From: Brumimicrobium sp033722555
GTDB lineage: Bacteria; Bacteroidota; Bacteroidia; Flavobacteriales_D; Crocinitomicaceae
Length of the DNA: 64,000 nucleotides
Reading direction: 5' to 3'
Assembly (NCBI GenBank): GCA_033722555.1
Contig: JAWVYS010000003.1
Span: forward strand, 62,001-126,000
Shown here in pieces: positions 34,678 through 43,200 of the stretch. Each line of letters starts with the position of its first letter. Position 1 is the stretch's first letter. The notes under the pieces were generated by a model. That model did not search any database and was not told the DNA's origin. It saw only the letters and a program-made list of their open reading frames with translations. The translations under genes and the position numbers were made by a program.

Positions 34678-35130
34678 TTAAAAAAACATCCTTCCGTTCC
34701 ACCATTCAGGGTCTAAGGTTGCTCCAATTTTTTCGTAGAATTTTATTGCAGGCTCGTTCCATTCCAGTACTTGCCAATCCATCCTTTTTACTCCAAGGCT
34801 CTTTGCTTCCTCAACGAGGATACCGAATAATTCTTTTCCCAAGCCACCCCTGCGGTATGTTGGTTGAATGTATAAATCTTCCAGATAAAGGCAGCGTCCC
34901 TTCCAGGTTGAATAGGAGATATAGTAAAGAGCCATCCCGCGCACCGTTCCATCTATTTCAACCACAAAACAGTCACATATCTTGTCCTCAAATAAATCCA
35001 CTGCCAGTTTTTCCGGGGTATTTATAACGGCGTCAGGTTCTCTTTCGTATTCGGCAAGTTCCTGTATCAGACCCATTATTTCCACCTCATCACCGGGAAC
35101 CGCTCTGCGAATAATAATCTGCTCACTCAT
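34678..35130 (-). CDS. GNAT-family N-acetyltransferase (SSAT-like)
   Basis: This 150-residue acetyltransferase has the acetyl-CoA loop QPTYRRGGLGKEL, with the preceding YLEDLYI strand and the later WQVLEWNEPAIKFYEKIGA. These, and the FVVEIDGTVRGMALYYISYSTW region, resemble the spermidine/thialysine N-acetyltransferase group (SSAT). The substrate may be a polyamine or an amino-acid-like amine. Its ATG lies only five bases after the sprA stop, so it could be cotranscribed with maeB-ruvA-sprA. It is convergent with radA. Confidence 0.84.
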   Translation of the reverse strand: MSEQIIIRRAVPGDEVEIMGLIQELAEYEREPDAVINTPEKLAVDLFEDKICDCFVVEIDGTVRGMALYYISYSTWKGRCLYLEDLYIQPTYRRGGLGKELFGILVEEAKSLGVKRMDWQVLEWNEPAIKFYEKIGATLDPEWWNGRMFF

Positions 35131-35135
35131 AAAAT

Positions 35136-38100
35136 TTAAAGACCTCCTAAATTAAATCGTAAACGGATACCGGCAGCCGTATTACCTGTTGTATAAGAAG
35201 TAGCCACCTTGGGATTGGTCAGCTGCTGATCGTAATAAAGGGAAATAGTCAGGTTCTTCGAAGCCAGATAATCAGCGCTTGATCGGATTGACATTACATT
35301 TTGTCCTGCAGTGGCCTGATTCGTGTTTTCAACTATCTTTCTGATAACCGTCAAGTTGTCTCTGATAGAAAGATCTACGCGAATATTCACATCGGAAGGT
35401 TTTAATTTATTTCCTCTTACCTGTATGGGTAATTTAAAATTGGTGAATTTATAGCCCAGACCAACAACGATCTCACTTCCAACAACCTCTGTCAACTGAT
35501 TGTTGGTGAGGGATAAGGACGAAGAACGTTCTTTACTATATTCGAATTTGGTCAGCAGACCGTTTCCATTCACTTTCCAGGTTGCATCAAACCCTATCAG
35601 CGGTGAAAAACGTTCCGATATGGAAATATTCTGTACCTGCTGTTCAGGGATGAAATTGTTGTTTATATCCCTGGCAACCAAAAAGCCGTCGCTGTCTACC
35701 TCAGCATTCAAGTTGGTCTGCATCCCGGCCACGGTTACCGATGAGGTATAACCATGTCTGAGCGTGAAATTCTGGAAAAACTTCTGCATGGTTTTAAACT
35801 TGGTTAATCCGTTGTAAGAGATCTGCCAGTTTGGAAGAGGCACATCACGGACAGGAGAAATATTTCTTTCATTCACTTCTTTCCCTGTGAATGTTGTAAG
35901 AAAGGCTCCGATTATCACATTCTGCTGAGTTGGACCGTAACCGTCGGCATATCCCGCACTATCCGCACCGGAATAAGGATTTCCGTTCACCAAATACTGA
36001 GAAACTTCAGCCCGCGAATCCCTCAGAGCTGTAAAGTTCTCCGATCGGTAATTCTCCCTGGGAATTAACTGTTCAAAGGCAGATTTCAACGAAATAGTTG
36101 AATAAGTCACCGTAGTTGTTTTGAACCTGCTCTGGCTTTCGAAATCAGCAATACTGTCGTTAAACCTGTAGAATTCCGAACTGTTCTGCGTGAAATTACG
36201 GTTCATGGTCAGATCAATCTTCAAGTCTTTCAGTGGTTCAAGACTTGCCCGAATATTGTAATTCTGGGAATGCATAACCGTATGCTGGCGGTTCAGACCG
36301 CTTGTATCTACAACGTAGCCCTGACTAGCCGCGTAAGGGGCTATTTCAAAGCCGGTCTCCCTGCCGAAAATATCGCGTTGCTGCTGTCCGAAGACAAAAC
36401 CTCGCATGCGCGAATCACCAAGTGTGCTACCGTTCAGGCCTAAGATCTGTGCTTCAGGTTTGAATCCGGGAAGGAGAATTCCATCGTTTAATGTGTAAGT
36501 ACCCGAAACCGTTCTTACCGACATCAACACTCTTCCCGCAAAACCGGTAATCGGATGAAAAGGTTTACCGTATTTTTCCTGGTATTTTTCTTCGCGTTCT
36601 TCCTGTGCTTTAATGCGTTCTTCCTGGCGTTCCAGACGCGGTTCTTTCTTCTCGAGTTTCTTCTCTACTTTTCGCAATTCCTTTTCGTGCTCCTCAAGTT
36701 CTTCCGGACTCAATTTTTTGACATCTACCTTTTCCAGTTCGGCCAGTTTCTGATTAAGTTCAGCTACTTTCTTTGCGAGTTTGCTTGTATTTGTACTCGA
36801 TCCACCCGTTCTTCCACCGGTGTTTCTTCCTCCAACGGATCTTCTCGCAGTGGTTCGCCCTCCCCGACCCTCGTTAATTATCTTTTGCAGAAGTTCAGAC
36901 TTTTTGTACAGTGTAACCATGTTGAGCTGTGAGGTAAAGTTCAGGTTTCGGCTGTTTTGTATAGTATTTCCGAAGGCCTCAAATCCAAGATTTGGTCTGT
37001 TCCATTCATAAGAACCGCTGTATCGAATGTTTGAATTCAGGAAATCCAGCGCCGGGATTTTATCAAAGGGAACATTATAACTTACGTTATAGGTCTGATC
37101 GTAACGCATTACCTTTCCGAAGGTATTCATTTGAGTGCGGATAGAATCTCTGAATTCGCGATAAAGTTCCGGGTTTTCGTTGCGGTCCACCTGTCCCTCA
37201 GGTTCATCAAAGATAGACAGATTGTTTGCCCTGAAATCGAACTTAAGGTTTCTGGTCAGATCATAATTGAATTCATAGGAGCGGTTCCAGGAGAAGTTCT
37301 TTAAATAAATGGGCTGAAACTCGAAATTCGTATTCGGGATATTGTTTCTTATCTGCCGTTCGTTATAATTTCTGATCAGATTATTCTTAATACTGATATT
37401 CTTTGGCCCGAGATAGAAGTTCGACGATCGAATGAGATCCCACCATTTTGACTTCCGCATATACTTGTTATTCTTGAATGGCTCAATCAGCTTAGGAGAA
37501 CCGCTATAGACATAATTTACTCCACCCTTCCAGATAGTGGTTTTGTCGTAATTCGTTCGGAAATCCCTATGGAGATCCTCACTATATGCATAATTCAATG
37601 AGAAATTGCTTATATCGTAAATATGAGCTTTGGCACCCGGCTTTCTGGCCTTACGCACGTTGTTGAAGGTGAATGACTGCCGCTGGGTAAAGTCCTGACC
37701 ATCCCTTAACCGCTGCCTTCTCTCCGCAAGATCATAGGAGGAAAGTTCTACATCGGGATTGTACGGGTCAAAGCGCGGATTGATTGTCCCTACCGAGTAG
37801 GTATAAAGGAAAGGTACTTCCAGATTCACACGGTTGCCCAACAACTGACCGAGCTGAGCATTTGCTGTAACATCAAGATTCATTCGGATATCACGCTGTC
37901 TTTCCGCAACACGGCTGTCTATGCTTCCCCAGTTCAATCCACTGTAGGCACCTGCCACCTGAACGTTCGCAAAATCAGCTATCTGCAACTGAGCACGCGC
38001 CAGCGCCGCAGACCCCCCTTCGTTTTGAAATTCTGTCAATCGAAGTTCGTTCACCCATACCTGAACACATTTGGACAGCCCATCATCCGGCTTCCATGGA

Positions 38101-41100
38101 TGATCCTCGTTTTGAGAAGGATTGCGAATACCGATCATAATCGTTTTAACATCTCCAATATTCGGATTACCCCTGACCTTAATCCTTCTTTTGGGGTGGT
38201 TTACATTATTATTGTCCGATGCTCCGGGCTGATGATCGACAACCTTGGTATACTCGAGATTAAACGCTGCGCCACTTCCGGGAACTTCCATCTGTGCATT
38301 TCGTTCTTTCTTCAAGTTGATCAGTTCATCGAAGACGATCCTGAGGTTATTTTCTTCCGGCCAGATCTCCAGATCACTGCTCGCTCCCCAGGGGGTAACA
38401 GTTAAGGGAACCTCATATTCGTAATAATTCTCCCGGAAATCTGTACCCAGTCGCACGAAAACGGTAACATCCTTATCCTTCAGGGGCTGTGTAGGTTCCA
38501 GCTCCTCAGCGTGAATGAACATTTCCAGGTTTTTATACATGATCATATCCATTCCAACATTCCTTGTCCCTGCCCGAGCATCGCCATCTTTTAAATTACA
38601 TACCTCTAATGTCATGGACTGCTCATTCAGTTGTCGCTGAAAAGTCTGAGAAGGATCCACTTCCCTTAATATCCCCGGAGGGATTACATAATTAATGGGC
38701 TCGCGCTGATCATGCTCCTCAACGTTTACAGCGCCTATATTAAACGATGTAAGGTCCGGATCGGTTTGAACACCGTCAGTAGGCTGAAGCAGACTTTCCG
38801 TAAATCGACGCCATTCCCCACGAATCAATTCCAACTTAGCGAAACGGATGGTTGTTTCTTCGGAAAAAGACTTCAGGAACATACGCATAAAACGGATCGA
38901 TCTGAAATCAGCAATACCGTTAACGGTCTTGTCTGGATTACGCACCGGAATTCTAAACTGATACCATTTATAATTCTTGCTTCCCTTGGAATATTCTCTA
39001 GTATTGATGATATAGTTCTTTCCAACCTGCATGTCGTTGGGTCGAAGAGAGACACGGTACTGGAAGTAACTTTCAGATTCGCTGAGGTTATTGTCAAGGT
39101 TAATATCTTCGATATCCGGGGAATTCGTCGCCTGGGTCGGATAACCCGCTGCATTTTCGTTGGCAGACATTTCCGGAGTAGGAGAATTTCCTTCATGCCC
39201 GTTCCAGAACTTATACCTTTCAATGATCGTTTTCTGCTCCGCATCGTAGTCGTCATCCCGGTAATAATTATAATTATCGTTGGAGATATCTCCGATTAGC
39301 CGCTGCTTCGCTTGAGGAGTAAGGGTTGGATGTGTATTGATCCAGTTCACATAAGCAGGATAACCTACCTGCTCATTTTCATCTCCATAACCATCTAATC
39401 CAACATCCTGAGCAGCTCTCGTTTGCGGATCGTTATCGAATGCATTCACCACCACCTGCTGGGTAGAAACCCTTGACCAGTTTGTAAAATCGATGTTCTC
39501 AGTTTCACCAAAATTACTCGGTAAACCATTCTCAAAACTCTTTCTGGAATCAGGCAGAATATCTTCTGATAAGTTCCCAAGGTTGAAATACAGTTCTCCG
39601 CCCGAATGCTGCGTATTCGGATCCTGATCCTCCTGATCTTCATTGAAGGGATCAAGTATCCAGAACTGAATATACTCCACATTGGTTTGTTCGAAGTTTG
39701 TCGTTGTCAGTGAACGCATGATTCCGGCCCACCGTTCCTGAGGATCGATAAAGTTTCCATCCGCATCTACGGTGTTGGTAGTATCATAATTATACATCCC
39801 TCTTTCTTTGGGATAATACGTTAAATTAAGCACGGGAAGATTAGTAATCGTACCTAGTGCCGGATTCAGGTTGGGAAATATATCCGTTCTGTCGACTAAG
39901 GCTACATTCACATTCTCCGTATATTCAGGGTTTTCGGCTATGTACTGCGGAGTGAGTGAGTTACTTTGAAAGAAGAGCGGATCTATGGTATACCAGGAGA
40001 GATGAGACCTTTTATATCCGGCTGCCAGATCATTGGTTAAAGCAGCTTCCGGGAATAAGTCGTCCTGACCTTTTGGGATAGAGGCAAGCTTCCATGCGTT
40101 GAAACTTCGAAGGTCAATGGTAGACTGACTACCCTCAAAATCATCCACATAAGAAATTCCTTGTTTGGAAATAGCTCGTGGAGCGCCCGGGATTAAATGA
40201 GCAGCTTCTGCGTTGAGCGTAAGGCTTGACATGTGCTTTGTTGAGATTGTAGGGATAAAGTTGATTAACTTGGTAAGGAAGGGAAGATCTGTACGATAAG
40301 CGAGATCTGTTCCCACAATATTATTTTTAAAGGGTTCATCCCCTATATCTACTTTCTGTGTGATGGGTCTTTCAGTCATCCTCATCCATGTGGCCCCAAT
40401 ATTGAAATCCGGATTGATCATATAATTCAGATGAGTTCCCATCAGGGATTTATTCTGGAACCCGAAGACCGAATTACTTTCAATAGAAATCTTAATGTCT
40501 GCATTGGATTCAAGAATAGCACTGTTTAGTATCTTCACACGACCCAGGTTATAATCAACCGTGTAATCCGTTCCTTCCTGAAGCCTGATCCCTCCGGCGG
40601 TAACAATCACAGAGCCTTCAGGAACATTGAGGGCATTTAAGGGAATTTCATCACTAACCGAGGACTCGTACTGCCCTTTGAAATAGAAGCGGTTTTTCTG
40701 AGGTATCTGTTGAGCGGCTATTTTAGTTGAATCGTACAGTTCATTATAAGCCACTTTATCGACAATCTGTCCTAGTCCCACATTGAGCATTTCCTGTCTG
40801 AGGGTTGCACCAAAAGGTTCAATCGTACTGAAATAGATTCTACCGTTTCGCGTATTGATCGTACCGCCGTTTACAGCCTTGTTTCCTACATATTCAATGG
40901 GTTTAAAATCAAACACCCCGTCTTGCTGAGCTCTGTTATTCTGGTTGAGCCTGTCCATTCCTATAACATCGATAACCTGGCGTTCATCCAATCCGGGATA
41001 GGGCAAGAAATTAACCAGCAAACTGTTGTCGGGATTGTTATAAAGGACGTCAAGTCTGAAACCTTGCTGACTTACCTGATAGGCACCAATGGAATAAACG

Positions 41101-42611
41101 TTTTTCATCATCAAATCCCACAGTTTATTGTTGGGATTAAGAATGGTTGGCTTTAAGAGTTTAAGGAAGAGTGCTTCCTGACCCACAATTCCGTCGGTCG
41201 ATAATTCACCAACCTGATAGGTTCGGCCTGCATACGTATATTCATAGGCAACAGCAAGAACTTCATCGTTATTGAGTGGAAGATTCACCGAGATAAATCC
41301 AAGCTGAGCGTTATAGGTAAATTCCTGTTCGGAGAGCTTCCTTGCATTTTCAACCTTTTCAAACTCCAGCGCCTGTCTGAACGGCCCAGGGTTTGATCCT
41401 TGTGATTCCAGTTCAACGACTGCATTATTGAACGCCCTGATATTGGGATTGTTTCTGACAAAGTTATAAAGCCCGTTTGCGTCATTATCCGGCAAAGGAT
41501 TTGTAGAAGCACCGCCCGGATTCCCTGACCAGTTGGCCGGATCAGACTCACCCAGATCGGTAAAAGCCAAAATGTTTCTTGTGTCTTCCACCCGGTTGGT
41601 TTGGTTTGTTACCCAAACCTCAATACGCGTAATATCCACCAGAGAACTTATAACAGGAACAGTTTTCATTGCCCCGTCGTAATGCTCACGGTGATAATAA
41701 TTCAGGAAATAATGTCTGTTTGCCTCGTAATCATCTGCCTTAAGTTCAAAATCCTTGACCTGCGCACCGCCTTTTATATTAATCTCCTGTTTCTGACCAC
41801 GGGATGTAGAAGCCAGTGCATCTACAGTCAAACGACCGAATTTCATTCGTGTTTTTACTCCAAATAGCGTCTGAGAACCTTGGATGAGAGATGTTTCCAA
41901 AGGCATTGAAACGTTTCCTGCTTCAATTTTTTGCAGGATCTGATCCTCATTTCCTGTCCACTCCAATTTTGTTACGTTATCGAAATCGAATGCAGCTTCA
42001 GTATTGTATGAAGCCCCAAGTTTCATTTTATCCCCAATCTGACCAACAAGGTTCATTTGTATTCTTTGCTGAAAATCAAAACGGGTTATTCGTCGTTGAT
42101 TTTCGGGCAACATGGGATTATCGTATCGGGCCGAATTCACACCCATTGAGATTTCGACACTACCTTCCGGGCGGATCTGAATCTCATCGGAGCCAAAGAA
42201 GTTAGCGAATCCCGGATTGTCTATCTTGATCGGCGGTATGAGGCCCTGTTCTTCATCGGTTTGCGCGTCTACTTTTTCTTTCCAGTAAGACTGCATTTGT
42301 TTCTGACGTTCGTATTCTATGTATTCCTCGAGCGTCATCATGGAAGGGTGGCGATAATTCAGATCACCCATTGTTTCCTTGAAGATGTATTTACCCGTTT
42401 TAGGATCGTAAACGATTGTTTTTTTAACGTTGGAAGGATCTCCAAGGTCAAAGCTTTGTTTTTGATTGCTTGTTGGATCGTAAGGATTTTCAATCGGATA
42501 TTGAAGCTCAGTTGAATCCGGATTTTGTCCGAAGCCACTTAAAGCATTCATAACGAATAATGTTATAAATATAAATCTGATCAAAACAGTATTTAAAATA
42601 TTAAAATCCAA
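35136..42611 (-). CDS. sprA: T9SS outer-membrane translocon SprA
   Basis: This 2491-residue protein is of the size and composition of SprA (also called Sov), the giant outer-membrane barrel that forms the type IX secretion pore in Bacteroidota. It is dominated by amphipathic strands, with conserved YDPTSNQKQSFDLGDPSNVKK near the N-terminus and a barrel-like C-terminus ending RLRFNLGGL. A charged, coiled-coil-like insertion (AKKVAELNQKLAELEKVD...EEREEKYQEKYG) occurs around residue 1930. It follows ruvA by 11 bases in the maeB-ruvA-sprA order seen in related genomes. A TTG is the only codon that includes the whole signal-like hydrophobic stretch (LIRFIFITLFVMNALSGFGQ), so the start is uncertain. 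Confidence 0.93.
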   Translation of the reverse strand: MDFNILNTVLIRFIFITLFVMNALSGFGQNPDSTELQYPIENPYDPTSNQKQSFDLGDPSNVKKTIVYDPKTGKYIFKETMGDLNYRHPSMMTLEEYIEYERQKQMQSYWKEKVDAQTDEEQGLIPPIKIDNPGFANFFGSDEIQIRPEGSVEISMGVNSARYDNPMLPENQRRITRFDFQQRIQMNLVGQIGDKMKLGASYNTEAAFDFDNVTKLEWTGNEDQILQKIEAGNVSMPLETSLIQGSQTLFGVKTRMKFGRLTVDALASTSRGQKQEINIKGGAQVKDFELKADDYEANRHYFLNYYHREHYDGAMKTVPVISSLVDITRIEVWVTNQTNRVEDTRNILAFTDLGESDPANWSGNPGGASTNPLPDNDANGLYNFVRNNPNIRAFNNAVVELESQGSNPGPFRQALEFEKVENARKLSEQEFTYNAQLGFISVNLPLNNDEVLAVAYEYTYAGRTYQVGELSTDGIVGQEALFLKLLKPTILNPNNKLWDLMMKNVYSIGAYQVSQQGFRLDVLYNNPDNSLLVNFLPYPGLDERQVIDVIGMDRLNQNNRAQQDGVFDFKPIEYVGNKAVNGGTINTRNGRIYFSTIEPFGATLRQEMLNVGLGQIVDKVAYNELYDSTKIAAQQIPQKNRFYFKGQYESSVSDEIPLNALNVPEGSVIVTAGGIRLQEGTDYTVDYNLGRVKILNSAILESNADIKISIESNSVFGFQNKSLMGTHLNYMINPDFNIGATWMRMTERPITQKVDIGDEPFKNNIVGTDLAYRTDLPFLTKLINFIPTISTKHMSSLTLNAEAAHLIPGAPRAISKQGISYVDDFEGSQSTIDLRSFNAWKLASIPKGQDDLFPEAALTNDLAAGYKRSHLSWYTIDPLFFQSNSLTPQYIAENPEYTENVNVALVDRTDIFPNLNPALGTITNLPVLNLTYYPKERGMYNYDTTNTVDADGNFIDPQERWAGIMRSLTTTNFEQTNVEYIQFWILDPFNEDQEDQDPNTQHSGGELYFNLGNLSEDILPDSRKSFENGLPSNFGETENIDFTNWSRVSTQQVVVNAFDNDPQTRAAQDVGLDGYGDENEQVGYPAYVNWINTHPTLTPQAKQRLIGDISNDNYNYYRDDDYDAEQKTIIERYKFWNGHEGNSPTPEMSANENAAGYPTQATNSPDIEDINLDNNLSESESYFQYRVSLRPNDMQVGKNYIINTREYSKGSKNYKWYQFRIPVRNPDKTVNGIADFRSIRFMRMFLKSFSEETTIRFAKLELIRGEWRRFTESLLQPTDGVQTDPDLTSFNIGAVNVEEHDQREPINYVIPPGILREVDPSQTFQRQLNEQSMTLEVCNLKDGDARAGTRNVGMDMIMYKNLEMFIHAEELEPTQPLKDKDVTVFVRLGTDFRENYYEYEVPLTVTPWGASSDLEIWPEENNLRIVFDELINLKKERNAQMEVPGSGAAFNLEYTKVVDHQPGASDNNNVNHPKRRIKVRGNPNIGDVKTIMIGIRNPSQNEDHPWKPDDGLSKCVQVWVNELRLTEFQNEGGSAALARAQLQIADFANVQVAGAYSGLNWGSIDSRVAERQRDIRMNLDVTANAQLGQLLGNRVNLEVPFLYTYSVGTINPRFDPYNPDVELSSYDLAERRQRLRDGQDFTQRQSFTFNNVRKARKPGAKAHIYDISNFSLNYAYSEDLHRDFRTNYDKTTIWKGGVNYVYSGSPKLIEPFKNNKYMRKSKWWDLIRSSNFYLGPKNISIKNNLIRNYNERQIRNNIPNTNFEFQPIYLKNFSWNRSYEFNYDLTRNLKFDFRANNLSIFDEPEGQVDRNENPELYREFRDSIRTQMNTFGKVMRYDQTYNVSYNVPFDKIPALDFLNSNIRYSGSYEWNRPNLGFEAFGNTIQNSRNLNFTSQLNMVTLYKKSELLQKIINEGRGGRTTARRSVGGRNTGGRTGGSSTNTSKLAKKVAELNQKLAELEKVDVKKLSPEELEEHEKELRKVEKKLEKKEPRLERQEERIKAQEEREEKYQEKYGKPFHPITGFAGRVLMSVRTVSGTYTLNDGILLPGFKPEAQILGLNGSTLGDSRMRGFVFGQQQRDIFGRETGFEIAPYAASQGYVVDTSGLNRQHTVMHSQNYNIRASLEPLKDLKIDLTMNRNFTQNSSEFYRFNDSIADFESQSRFKTTTVTYSTISLKSAFEQLIPRENYRSENFTALRDSRAEVSQYLVNGNPYSGADSAGYADGYGPTQQNVIIGAFLTTFTGKEVNERNISPVRDVPLPNWQISYNGLTKFKTMQKFFQNFTLRHGYTSSVTVAGMQTNLNAEVDSDGFLVARDINNNFIPEQQVQNISISERFSPLIGFDATWKVNGNGLLTKFEYSKERSSSLSLTNNQLTEVVGSEIVVGLGYKFTNFKLPIQVRGNKLKPSDVNIRVDLSIRDNLTVIRKIVENTNQATAGQNVMSIRSSADYLASKNLTISLYYDQQLTNPKVATSYTTGNTAAGIRLRFNLGGL

Positions 42612-42622
42612 TCCTACAACAA

Positions 42623-43198
42623 TTATAGTACTCTCAGTGCGTCCTTAATTAAAAGTTCCACCGTATCCTGGTCGGTATAGACCTTATTTATGGCCTTGTC
42701 GGCAGTTCTTTTATCGAAACCGAGCGAAACCAATGCAGTTAACGCATCAAAGCGAAGAGTATTGTTTGAACCTGTAACATTATCTTCCGAAGAGCCGAAT
42801 TTTAACATTTTATCCTTGAGATCCACGATCACTCTTTCGGCGGTTTTCGCTCCGATTCCCTTTACACTTTTAATGGTATTTACATCTCCTCCGCTGATGG
42901 CGGAAGCAATCTCAACAGGCGACAGTGATGAGAGCATCAAAATAGCTGTACTCGGTCCTATTCCGGAAACAGATACCAGCAGATTAAACATTTCTCGTTC
43001 CACGGTATCATGAAATCCATACAGTATCTGTGCATCCTCACGGACAACGAACTGGGTAAATATCTTGACTGCCTCTTCCGCTCCAAGCGCTGTGAATGTA
43101 TTCAAGGATATTTTCACTTCATAGCCTACTCCATGACATTCAACTACGACGTGTGTCGGCGATTTTTCAACAAGTCTACCGCTCAGGTGTGTGATCAT
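42623..43198 (-). CDS. ruvA: Holliday junction helicase subunit RuvA
   Basis: This 191-residue protein opens MITHLSGRLVEKSPTHVVVE with the RuvA OB-fold. The helix-hairpin-helix core has LVSVSGIGPSTAIL and IKSVKGIGAKTAERVIVDLKDK, and the C-terminal domain III has ALTALVSLGFDKRTADKAI. RuvA binds four-way junctions and loads the RuvB motor. Length is normal. Its ATG is two bases downstream of the maeB stop, and sprA follows 11 bases further on. Confidence 0.95.
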   Translation of the reverse strand: MITHLSGRLVEKSPTHVVVECHGVGYEVKISLNTFTALGAEEAVKIFTQFVVREDAQILYGFHDTVEREMFNLLVSVSGIGPSTAILMLSSLSPVEIASAISGGDVNTIKSVKGIGAKTAERVIVDLKDKMLKFGSSEDNVTGSNNTLRFDALTALVSLGFDKRTADKAINKVYTDQDTVELLIKDALRVL

Positions 43199-43200
43199 AA

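Noticed and set aside
38712..39299. 195-codon open frame antisense to sprA
   Set aside because: It lies wholly inside the sprA frame, has no domain or signal character and arises from codon bias on the opposite strand.
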